Source of the DNA: JAIPEI01 sp964443135
Lineage (GTDB): Bacteria > Desulfobacterota > DSM-4660 > Desulfatiglandales > HGW-15
DNA: 18,519 nucleotides
Assembly: GCA_964443135.1 (NCBI GenBank)
Contig: CAYUBQ010000078.1
Span: 1-18,519, forward strand
Direction: 5' to 3'
Made by a program: the position numbers and the translations under genes. Of the stretch, positions 1-6,546 are shown one piece after another. Below the pieces are notes generated by a model that made no database searches, had not been told where the DNA came from, and saw only the letters and a list, made by a program, of their open reading frames with translations. Within the stretch, counting starts at the first letter, position 1; every line of letters starts with the position of its first letter.

Positions 1-225
1 GCAGGGCTCGAACGGCGACAGGGTCGGGGTCTCCTGGATCAAGAATCGTGCCGGGAAGGAGCGGCTGGAGGATCGGTTTGCGGGAAGGCGATCCTCAAGG
101 CAGAGAAGCCAAGATATTTTGCTGGAATTGCGGGTTTTTCCCGAGCCGTACGCTCGGTGGGGTCGTGTTCGAAGACGTCCTTTGCCTGGAGGGAGGCTGG
201 AGAGAAGCCGGTCCTGCCGGTCGAC

Positions 226-247
226 GTTGCACAAAAAGCAGTGCAAC
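226..247. repeat. Inverted repeat with an adjacent partial direct repeat
   Basis: Perfect 7-bp arms GTTGCAC and GTGCAAC are separated by an 8-base A-rich spacer. Immediately to the right, a second half-site occurs (about 253-267: CAAAAACAGTGCAT), a near copy of the spacer plus right arm (CAAAAAGCAGTGCAA). The stretch is richer in A/T than its surroundings, which is typical of regulatory DNA. No T-run follows on either strand, so it is not an intrinsic terminator. It may be a dyad operator, but no intact gene is placed to be its target. Confidence 0.4.
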
Positions 248-379
248 CGCGCTCAAAAACAGTGCATCCGAGGAGAATGGCTCGCGAGCGGCGAGGCTCC
301 GAGCGATTTTCCTGCTCGTGCCGGAGCGCGTCGATAGGGTCCGCGCGGGCGGCATTGCGGGCGCATGTCTCTCTCCGTC

Positions 380-619
380 TGGCCGGCCCCGGGGCCCCCT
401 CGGTAGAAAACGCCCCGGTGGTGGTAGAAGGTCCGGCGCCCCACCGGACCGGACGGTAGTGCCTGCGCCCGGCCTCGTAGGTCCGGTGCCGGTCCGGCCC
501 CCTCTCCCCGCGCCGTGGGAACGAGGGCCGGCGCAGGCCCCGGCCGGAAGCAGGAAGAGGGCCGGGGCGGCCACACCCGTTCCCACACCCGGGACCCGCT
601 TCATCGCGGAATGCTTCAT
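380..619 (-). pseudogene. Possible decayed small secreted protein gene
   Basis: On the minus strand, a start at 619 (or at 604, reading MKRVPGVGTGVAAPALFLLP) gives a plausible signal peptide ending near AGACAG. The same frame then becomes meaningless. In a second frame, around 485-433, the sequence reads TYEAGRRHYRPVRWG. In the third frame, around 445-385, it reads RTFYHHRGVFYRGGPG. Joined, these resemble small exported proteins rich in Tyr/His/Arg/Gly, such as DUF6515-like proteins with HHGVFYR motifs. At least two frameshifts within about 100 bases are needed, so this is either a pseudogene or coincidence in GC-rich DNA. The family assignment is from memory. Confidence 0.22.
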
Positions 620-635
620 GGTTTCCACTACACCT

Positions 636-1178
636 TCAGTTTGAGGGAGGAGTGAAGCTCAGGCGGCCTCTGCAGGAGGCGCAGAACCGGGCGGCCTTGA
701 CGTCGGTGTCCTGCAGCCGGTTCGAGAAGTGCATCACGCATCCCGGGTCGCCACAGTGGGGAAGGCCCCAGGTGTGCCCCAGCTCGTGGACGGCCTCCTT
801 CAGCACGCGGACGTGGAACCGTTCGGGGTCCTCGGGCGATCCGTAAAAAGAGGGTCGGAGGCGCGGAAGGGCCACGAAGGCCGTGCCCCGGCCGGGGGCG
901 GCCTGCCCGAAGACGAAGTTGAGCCCGGAGGCGTAGCAGTCCGCATCCACGAGCCCCAGGACCCGGCCCTGCTCGGGACGCTGCACGCGATCCAGCGCCC
1001 GCAGCAGCTCCGGACCCAGGTACTGGTCCCGTGCCTCGTCGTACCAGGACGGCGACAACGGGATGGATCTCTCGAGGGTGACCGTGCCCCCGGTCGCAGC
1101 GGCGAGGTCGCCGCGGACCTGCGCCGGCAGCTCCGGGCCGATCTCTCCGATGGGTGTCAGCAGAACGGAAACGGGCAT
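636..1178 (-). CDS. amzA: Archaemetzincin-family zinc metalloprotease
   Basis: The 180-residue protein carries the archaemetzincin (peptidase family M54) signature. HELGHTWGLPH at 131-141 supplies the three zinc-binding histidines and the catalytic Glu132. It is followed by Cys142, Cys147, Met149 (Met-turn) and the Cys166-x-x-Cys169 pair; these four cysteines bind a second structural zinc in this family. There is no signal peptide, so it is probably cytoplasmic. The length is normal for bacterial and archaeal members. Its physiological substrate is not established for prokaryotes. The ATG at 1178 follows a GAGAGGGG ribosome-binding stretch. The gene begins 16 bases after the stop of the upstream gene (1195-1575), so the two are very probably co-transcribed from the promoter at 1607-1636. 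Confidence 0.9.
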   Translation of the reverse strand: MPVSVLLTPIGEIGPELPAQVRGDLAAATGGTVTLERSIPLSPSWYDEARDQYLGPELLRALDRVQRPEQGRVLGLVDADCYASGLNFVFGQAAPGRGTAFVALPRLRPSFYGSPEDPERFHVRVLKEAVHELGHTWGLPHCGDPGCVMHFSNRLQDTDVKAARFCASCRGRLSFTPPSN

Positions 1179-1194
1179 GGCCCCTCTCGAAGGG

Positions 1195-1575
1195 TCAGAC
1201 CACCTTGTCCCTGGCCCAGTCCGGGGTGGAGGCCTCGTCGGCCAGCTTCATGTACGGACCGTGCGGGGTGAAGGTGTACTCCCGGTCCAGGACCGTGAAC
1301 CGGGAAGCGTACTCGAAGGATCCGTCCTTCTCGCCGGCCTGGGAGATGCGCTCCAGGATGGCGGACACGATGGCGCCGATGAGCTGGATGTCCTGGGTCA
1401 CCAGGTGGGCCGGGATCAGGATCTCGGGAAGGTCGAAATGGGTTCGGATCCCGGAGGTGGCGAATCCGATCTCCTCGGGGAGATAGACCAGGTCGATCGA
1501 CTGGTCCGGGTTGCTCTGGTTCTGGATGGTGGCGATCACCTGCGGTGCGCCGGTCTGGTTTTCATCGTCCGTCAT
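1195..1575 (-). CDS. Conserved-looking protein of unknown function, upstream of archaemetzincin
   Basis: I do not recognise the family of this 126-residue acidic protein. It has no signal peptide, membrane segment or cysteine, so it is probably cytoplasmic. The central stretch FDLPEILIPAHLV (about 47-59) is followed by an amphipathic helix-like segment with QLIGAIVSAILERI. The C-terminal third (FEYASRFTVLDREYTFTPHG) has alternating hydrophobic residues and aromatics that suggest a beta-rich fold. The coding call is well supported: a strong AAAGGAGC ribosome-binding site about six bases before the ATG, high-GC3 codons, and tight linkage to the protease gene. The pairing suggests a functional partner of the archaemetzincin (regulator, substrate or adaptor), but this is inference from position only. 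Confidence 0.85.
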   Translation of the reverse strand: MTDDENQTGAPQVIATIQNQSNPDQSIDLVYLPEEIGFATSGIRTHFDLPEILIPAHLVTQDIQLIGAIVSAILERISQAGEKDGSFEYASRFTVLDREYTFTPHGPYMKLADEASTPDWARDKVV

Positions 1576-1606
1576 GGCAGGCTCCTTTCCGCCGGTCCTT
1601 CTCTCC

Positions 1607-1636
1607 TTTATCCCATCTCGGTCTGGGGGCGGTCAA
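1607..1636 (-). promoter_or_regulatory. Sigma70-like promoter for the hypothetical protein-amzA unit
   Basis: Reading the minus strand, TTGACC (1636-1631) and GATAAA (1612-1607) are separated by 18 bases. They lie about 30 bases upstream of the start codon at 1575, with the AAAGGAGC ribosome-binding site between. Both hexamers are close to the sigma70 consensus. No experimental support. Confidence 0.5.
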
Positions 1637-1643
1637 GGGGGAT

Positions 1644-1663
1644 TCCCGGAGGGAGTTCCGGGA
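1644..1663. repeat. Short perfect inverted repeat next to the amzA-unit promoter
   Basis: Arms TCCCGGA and TCCGGGA (7 bp each, perfect) flank a GGGAGT loop. The repeat begins 8 bases upstream of the -35 box of the minus-strand promoter, in the divergent gap shared with mfd. It could be an operator, but short GC-rich palindromes are frequent at this base composition. Confidence 0.3.
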
Positions 1664-1749
1664 CGAACCGAACGCATGCCTTGCAACGGGCCCCGGTTTC
1701 TGCCATCCTCTTCCCGCCTCTCCAGGGAACCGGCAGGTGAGATCGGGTG

Positions 1750-1793
1750 CCGGCGGAGCGTTTGCAAAAACGCTCCGCCGGACTATCTTTTTT
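1750..1793 (+). terminator. Strong hairpin with GCAA tetraloop and T-run in the mfd leader
   Basis: A perfect 14-bp stem (1750-1763 with 1768-1781) is capped by the GNRA tetraloop GCAA (1764-1767). Six bases later comes a run of six T (1788-1793). On the plus strand this has the form of an intrinsic terminator. No plus-strand gene ends upstream, so it would act either as an attenuator in the mfd leader or as a barrier to read-through from the left. A possible promoter overlaps it: TTGCAA (1762-1767), 16 bases, TATCTT (1784-1789). The structure is certain; its role is inferred. Confidence 0.6.
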
Positions 1794-1895
1794 CCACGGT
1801 AGAAGGCGTTTTTCCAAATCCAGAGACGGAAACCGGGTCCGGCAGATGAAGACGCGCATCGAGAGGGGCCGGTGTCCGGCGACCTCCAGGGGACC

Positions 1896-4800
1896 ATGCA
1901 CGACATTCCGTCCATCCCGGTCGTCCGCGATCGAATCGAGGCGGGGATCCGGCATCTCGAGATCCCCGGGACCAGCGGCTCCGCCCGGAGCTACCTGCTA
2001 TCCCGGCTGCTTCCGGACCTCCGCGTACCCTGCCTCCTGGTCGTACCCTCGGCCAAGGAGGCCCGGACCCTCTACCGGGAGCTCTCCTTCTTTCTGCCCG
2101 AGGCCCTGACCGCGGGGCCGCCCGGCGAACGCAGGCTCTACGATTTTCCGGTCTACGACATCTCCCCGCTCTCCGGCCTGAGCCCTCACCGGGACGTGGT
2201 CACCCGACGCATCCAGGCCCTCTACGCCCTGACCGAGCTTCCCAACCCCTGGGTGATCACCTCGTCCGAGGCCGCGGCCGTCCGTCTGATGCCCAAGTCC
2301 GCCCTGGTGGACGCTCTGGACTACCTGGTGGCGGGCGAGGAGGTGGGCCGCGACCGGCTGATCCGCACCCTGTACGAGGGCGGGTACCTGAGGACGTCCC
2401 TGGTGGAGGAGCGCGGCGACTACGCCGTTCGCGGCGGGGTCGTGGACGTCTTCCCGCCGCTCCTGAGCGAGCCGGTGCGACTCGAGTTCTGGGGGGATCA
2501 CCTGGAGTCCATGCGCTGCTTCGACCCCCTCTCCCAGCGCTCCACGTCCTCCCTGGGCGAGCTGGTCCTGCTCCCGGCCTCCGAGATCCGCCTGAACGAG
2601 GAGGCCGTGGAACGGGCCCGCTCCATGGGAAGGCTTCCCCCGGAGGTCAAGGAGGGGGGCGGGTTTGCCGGGCAGGAAGCCTGGCTCAACCACTTCTACG
2701 ACCGGCTGGACACCCTCTTCGACTATCTCCCCGCGAACGGGCTCCTGCTTCGCCTGGACCCGGACGCGGTGGACGCGGAGGCGACCCGGTTCCGCGAAAA
2801 GTTTCTCCGGGACGCGGAGCGGTACCGCAGGGACGCGGAGGAGCGCGAGCAGCCGTTTCCCGAGATCGAGGGGCTCCTCGTGGGACCCGATCTCCTCAGG
2901 GAGCGCGTGGACGGGGCTCGCAGAATCGATCTGCCGGAGATTCGCATCGCACGGCCCGGGACCGAGGTCGAGTCCCTACCCGTGGAGGGGGCCTCCGCGG
3001 TGGAGGACAGCCTGGAGCTGTACCTGGAGGGCAAGGGCCGGGTCTCCCTGGCTCCGCTGGCGGAACGGATCGAGGGATGGCTGGAGCACGGGTCCCGGGT
3101 GGTCCTGGTCTCCCGCACCGAGCAGCAGGCCGGGCGACTTCGGGAGATCCTGGGCAACTACGGGATCGATGTGGAGGGGGTCGTGGACGGCTGGCAGGAG
3201 GTCCCGGCGGGTCCGGGGGTGACCCTCTGCCTGGGGGCGCTCTCCAGGGGCTTCGCCTGGCCCGATGCGGCCCTCCACCTGGTGAGCGAGGACGAGATCT
3301 TCGGGCCCAAGCGCTCGAGGGCGGCCCGCCGGAAGTCGTCCGGGGTGGAAGGCCTGAGCTGGACTTCCTTCAGCCAGCTCCAGGTCGGGGAGCCGGTCGT
3401 GCACGAGGAGCACGGGATCGGCCGGTACGGCGGCCTGGAGAAGATGGAGGTGGCCGGCAAGGCCAACGACTTCGTCATCGTGGAGTACGAGGGGGGCGAC
3501 CGGTTGTACGTGCCGGCCGACCGGATCAGCATTCTCCAGAAGTACATCGGCGCGGAGGACAAGGGCCCCAAGGTGGACCGCCTCGGCGGCCGCTCCTGGG
3601 ACGTGGTCAAGAAGCGGGCCCGCAAATCCGTCCGGGAGATCGCCCGGCAGCTGGTGGAGATCTACGCGCTTCGGAGCTACCGCACGGGGCACGCCTACGG
3701 GCCGCCCGACAACACCTTCCGGGAGTTCGAGGCGACCTTCGAGCACGAGGAGACGCCGGACCAGGCCAAGGCCATCGACGACGTGCTGGACGACCTGAAA
3801 AGCGAGCGGCCCATGGACCGGCTCATCTGCGGGGACGTGGGCTTCGGGAAGACCGAGGTGGCCGTTCGCGCCGCCTTCAAGGTGGTGAGCGAGGGGAAGC
3901 AGGTCGCCATGCTGGTTCCGACCACGGTCCTGGCGGAGCAGCACTTCGAGACCTTCCGGCACCGGATGGAACCCTACGGCGTCCAGGTCGGCGTACTGAG
4001 CCGATTCAAAGGCCGGACCGAGCAGAGCGAGGTCGCGGCCCGCGCCCGCTCCGGCAAGCTCGACGTACTCATCGGAACCCACCGCCTGCTCCAGAAGGAC
4101 GTGGGATTCCGGGACCTGGGGCTCCTGATCGTGGACGAGGAGCAGCGCTTCGGCGTGAAGCAGAAGGAGACCCTCAAAAAGTACCGGGCGCTGGTGGACA
4201 TCCTCTCCCTGGCCGCCACACCCATTCCCAGGACCCTGCATCTCTCCCTCATGGGAGTGCGCGACCTGAGCGTGATCGAGACGCCCCCCGAGGATCGGCA
4301 GGCGATCCAGACCTACATCGTGCCCTACGACGAGGCCACCATCGTCCACGCCGTGGAGCACGAGCTGGACCGGGGGGGACAGGTGTTCTTCGTGCACAAC
4401 CGGGTGCAGACCATCGAGCGGGTCACCTCCCGGCTTCGGGAGCTCCTGCCCAAGGCCCGGATCGGCACGGCCCACGGCCAGATGAAGGAGCACGGCCTGG
4501 AGAACGCCATGATGGCGTTCCTCAGGAAAGAGATCGACGTTCTGGTCTGCACCACCATCATCGAGTCCGGGCTGGACATTCCCTCGGCCAACACGATCAT
4601 CCTGCACGAGGCGGACCGGTTCGGTCTGGCCCAGATCTACCAGCTGCGCGGCCGGGTGGGCCGTTCGAGCGAGACGGCCTACGCCTACCTTCTGCTCTCC
4701 GACACGGCCAGGATGACACGGGAGGCGGTCAAGCGGCTGAAGGCCCTCATGGACTTCAGCCAGCTGGGGGCCGGCCTGCATCTGGCGCTTCACGATCTCA

Positions 4801-5381
4801 AGATCCGGGGCGGGGGAAACATCCTCGGGTTCAGCCAGTCCGGGCACATTGCGGCGGTGGGCTACGAGCTCTACGTCCGCCTGATCGAGGAGGCGGTGGC
4901 CGAGCTCAAGGGGGAGGAGTGGCGGGAGGAGATCAACCCGGAGATTCACGTGAACCTGTCGGCCTACCTTCCCGAGACGTACGTCCTCGATCCGGACGTC
5001 CGCCTCAACCTCTACCGCCGTCTCTCCGCCCTGAAGGAGGCGGAGGAGCTGGAGTCCCTCGGCGCGGAGATCCTGGACCGGTTCGGGCCGCCCCCGCGGG
5101 AGGTCTCCAACCTCCTTCGCATCATGTCGGTCAGGCTCCAGATGAAGAGGCTCCGGGCCACCCGCCTGGAGATCACCCGGGAGGCCCTGGTCCTGACCTT
5201 CGCCCAGGACACGGAGGTGGACGGAGCGTTTCTCGTGGAGATGGTGGAGCGGCACCCCGGCAAGTACCGGTTTTCCTCGGGGATCCGGCTGAAGGTGCGA
5301 CCGGACGAGCCCGGCCCCCTGGCCTCCCTGGAGGAGATCCGGGACCTGCTCCGGAAGCTCTCCCCCGAGCCCTCTGCGTGA
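1896..5381 (+). CDS. mfd: Transcription-repair coupling factor Mfd
   Basis: Mfd is a DNA translocase that removes RNA polymerase stalled at lesions and recruits UvrA for nucleotide excision repair. From the ATG the protein has 1161 residues, close to the usual length. The N-terminal third is the UvrB-like module that binds UvrA. An RNA-polymerase-interacting (CarD-like) domain begins near residue 492 (FSQLQVGEPVVHEEHGIGRY). The helicase motor follows: Walker A GDVGFGKTEVA at about 646, DEEQRFG at about 747, motif III-like AATPIPRTLHLSL, and motif VI QLRGRVGRS near 916, followed by the translocation motif. The C-terminal autoinhibitory domain is complete. The start is uncertain: the ATG at 1896 has CAGGGG close upstream, while an in-frame GTG at 1872 adds eight residues and follows GAGAGGGG. 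A 220-base gap separates it from the next gene. Confidence 0.97.
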   Translation: MHDIPSIPVVRDRIEAGIRHLEIPGTSGSARSYLLSRLLPDLRVPCLLVVPSAKEARTLYRELSFFLPEALTAGPPGERRLYDFPVYDISPLSGLSPHRDVVTRRIQALYALTELPNPWVITSSEAAAVRLMPKSALVDALDYLVAGEEVGRDRLIRTLYEGGYLRTSLVEERGDYAVRGGVVDVFPPLLSEPVRLEFWGDHLESMRCFDPLSQRSTSSLGELVLLPASEIRLNEEAVERARSMGRLPPEVKEGGGFAGQEAWLNHFYDRLDTLFDYLPANGLLLRLDPDAVDAEATRFREKFLRDAERYRRDAEEREQPFPEIEGLLVGPDLLRERVDGARRIDLPEIRIARPGTEVESLPVEGASAVEDSLELYLEGKGRVSLAPLAERIEGWLEHGSRVVLVSRTEQQAGRLREILGNYGIDVEGVVDGWQEVPAGPGVTLCLGALSRGFAWPDAALHLVSEDEIFGPKRSRAARRKSSGVEGLSWTSFSQLQVGEPVVHEEHGIGRYGGLEKMEVAGKANDFVIVEYEGGDRLYVPADRISILQKYIGAEDKGPKVDRLGGRSWDVVKKRARKSVREIARQLVEIYALRSYRTGHAYGPPDNTFREFEATFEHEETPDQAKAIDDVLDDLKSERPMDRLICGDVGFGKTEVAVRAAFKVVSEGKQVAMLVPTTVLAEQHFETFRHRMEPYGVQVGVLSRFKGRTEQSEVAARARSGKLDVLIGTHRLLQKDVGFRDLGLLIVDEEQRFGVKQKETLKKYRALVDILSLAATPIPRTLHLSLMGVRDLSVIETPPEDRQAIQTYIVPYDEATIVHAVEHELDRGGQVFFVHNRVQTIERVTSRLRELLPKARIGTAHGQMKEHGLENAMMAFLRKEIDVLVCTTIIESGLDIPSANTIILHEADRFGLAQIYQLRGRVGRSSETAYAYLLLSDTARMTREAVKRLKALMDFSQLGAGLHLALHDLKIRGGGNILGFSQSGHIAAVGYELYVRLIEEAVAELKGEEWREEINPEIHVNLSAYLPETYVLDPDVRLNLYRRLSALKEAEELESLGAEILDRFGPPPREVSNLLRIMSVRLQMKRLRATRLEITREALVLTFAQDTEVDGAFLVEMVERHPGKYRFSSGIRLKVRPDEPGPLASLEEIRDLLRKLSPEPSA

Positions 5382-5422
5382 CGGCCGGGAGGACCGGGTT
5401 CGGCCCGCTCGACCCGCCCAAA

Positions 5423-5455
5423 GCCTCTTGATTTCAATGAGTTGAGCCAAGAGGC
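5423..5455. repeat. Hairpin copy A of a dispersed structured repeat
   Basis: Perfect 8-bp arms GCCTCTTG (5423-5430) and CAAGAGGC (5448-5455) enclose a 17-base loop starting ATTTCAATGAGTT. The loop resembles those in the repeats at 7560-7590 and 18151-18180: on the opposite strand AACTCATTGAAAT compares with AACCTGTTGAAAT and AACTTGTTGAAAT. The stem sequence differs completely while staying paired. It lies about 40 bases after the mfd stop codon. No T-run follows, so it is not a classical terminator. Confidence 0.5.
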
Positions 5456-5471
5456 CCCGCTCAGTTTGTGC

Positions 5472-5534
5472 TTGCAATTTCCCTGGCAGTTGTTAATGTA
5501 GAAAACTTGGACCTTTTTCAGCATTTCGCACAAT
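5472..5534 (+). promoter_or_regulatory. Possible promoter(s) for the PpiC-lipoprotein/surA run
   Basis: This is the most A/T-rich stretch of the gap after mfd. Two sigma70-like arrangements can be read: TTGCAA (5472-5477), 16 bases, TAATGT (5494-5499); and TTGGAC (5507-5512), 16 bases, CACAAT (5529-5534). Either would start a transcript about 70-100 bases before the lipoprotein gene. Neither is a close match, so the call is tentative. Confidence 0.35.
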
Positions 5535-5601
5535 CAGGTCACCGCCATTGCCTTGGGGCCGAGGCGGGCGAGCCTGAGATCCGGGCGTTCTTGGGCCTGT
5601 C

Positions 5602-6546
5602 ATGATGAATCGCATTGCCTGGGGTGCATTTCTCCTGTTCCTGCTTCTCCTCACCGCCGCCTGTGATCCGCTGAATCCCGCGCAGAATCAGGTCGCCCTT
5701 CGCGTCGGGGAGCAGAAGATCACCCTGGAGGCAGTCCGGGGGGACGTGGAGCGGATCAGCGAGGAAATGGGGCTGAAGACCGAGGAGATCCGGACGGTCT
5801 TCGAGCCGCTCGTCGATCGGCTCGTGGAACGCTACATCCTGCTGGCCTTCGGGGAGCAGGAAGGGATCACGGTCGAGGAGAGCGAGCTGGAGGCCGCGCT
5901 GCGGGACATCCAATCCGACTACCCCTCGGAGGAGGAGTTCCGGAGCACGCTCCTCGAGCGCTACGTGGACTTCGATGCCTGGGAGCGGCAGCTGCGGGAA
6001 CAGCTGCTGCTTCGGAAGATCATCGAAAAGGGGATGGAGGCCGTCCCGCCCGTCTCCTTCCGGGAGGTCCAGGAGCGGTACGAAAAGCGCCGGGACGCCT
6101 ACAGGCATCCGGCCATGGTCCGGTTTCGGCAGATCGTGACCCGGGACGCCGAGACCGCCCGTGAAATCGTCGGGCTCGTCGAACAGGACGGGGATCTGGC
6201 CTCGATCATTGCAGAGGCCCCGGGACGGTTCGAAAAGGCCGTGGGCATGCCGGAGCGATGGATCCGCGAGGACGAGCTGGAGGAGACCCTGGCCGTGGCG
6301 GTGTTCTCGCTCCCCGTGGGGTTTTCGGGCAAACCGGTGAAGACGCCCTACGGCCACCACGTGGTGGAGGTGACGGACCGGCGGCCCGCAGGTGTCATGA
6401 GCCTGCCCGAGGTGATGGGACGCATCGAGGAGGAGCTCCTGGCGGAAAAGAAGGAGACCTTCTATCACAACTGGATCGAAACCCTGAAGACCCGATACCC
6501 GGTGGAGGTAAACCGGGAGGTTCTGAACAGACTGGAGATTGGATAG
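5602..6546 (+). CDS. SurA/PpiC-like periplasmic chaperone lipoprotein
   Basis: The 314-residue exported protein has a hydrophobic signal peptide (1-20) and a lipobox-like LTAAC, with Cys21 as the likely lipidated residue. Asp at position +2 would favour inner-membrane retention under the E. coli Lol rule. Residues 30-160 form a helical SurA-type chaperone region. Residues 165-285 correspond to a parvulin PPIase domain: they keep the framing elements (FRQIVTRDAETAREIV at the start, TPYGHHVVEVTDRRP at the end) but lack the usual central S-D...GG-LG segment. Isomerase activity is therefore doubtful, and a holdase role is more likely. No strong ribosome-binding site precedes the tandem ATGs at 5602 and 5605. 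The stop codon touches the ATG of surA, implying translational coupling and joint work on outer-membrane protein folding. Confidence 0.88.
   Translation: MMNRIAWGAFLLFLLLLTAACDPLNPAQNQVALRVGEQKITLEAVRGDVERISEEMGLKTEEIRTVFEPLVDRLVERYILLAFGEQEGITVEESELEAALRDIQSDYPSEEEFRSTLLERYVDFDAWERQLREQLLLRKIIEKGMEAVPPVSFREVQERYEKRRDAYRHPAMVRFRQIVTRDAETAREIVGLVEQDGDLASIIAEAPGRFEKAVGMPERWIREDELEETLAVAVFSLPVGFSGKPVKTPYGHHVVEVTDRRPAGVMSLPEVMGRIEEELLAEKKETFYHNWIETLKTRYPVEVNREVLNRLEIG

Larger units (their letters stand above)
1..635. other. Region without a convincing intact gene
   Basis: Open frames exist on both strands, but they read as low-complexity Arg/Pro/Gly/Ala strings typical of random GC-rich DNA. None has a good ribosome-binding site together with a protein-like sequence. 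The first 75 or so bases on the plus strand, in the frame starting at base 2, have ordinary high-GC3 codons and read GDRVGVSWIKNRAGKERLED. They could be the 3' end of a gene entering from the left, but that frame then degenerates and only stops at 335-337. The rest holds an inverted repeat (226-247), a short stem at 141-157, and a possible decayed gene on the minus strand (380-619). Confidence 0.5.

Noticed and set aside
141..157. Terminator-like stem CCGAGC/GCTCGG
   Set aside because: Only 6 bp with no T-run downstream on either strand; short GC palindromes are common at this composition.
226..247. NtrC-type enhancer or sigma54 promoter
   Set aside because: The GCAC/GTGC half-sites are spaced by 8 rather than the 7 expected for NtrC, and no GG-N10-GC sigma54 element fits here.
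5423..5455. Rho-independent terminator of mfd
   Set aside because: The stem is good, but the 17-base loop is long and no T-run follows on either strand; repeat-family membership explains it better.
2976..5477. 833-codon open frame on the minus strand opposite mfd
   Set aside because: It is the mirror of a long GC-rich gene whose codons end in G/C, which removes stop codons on the opposite strand. The translation is Leu/His/Gly/Val-rich without motifs, and mfd on the plus strand is complete.
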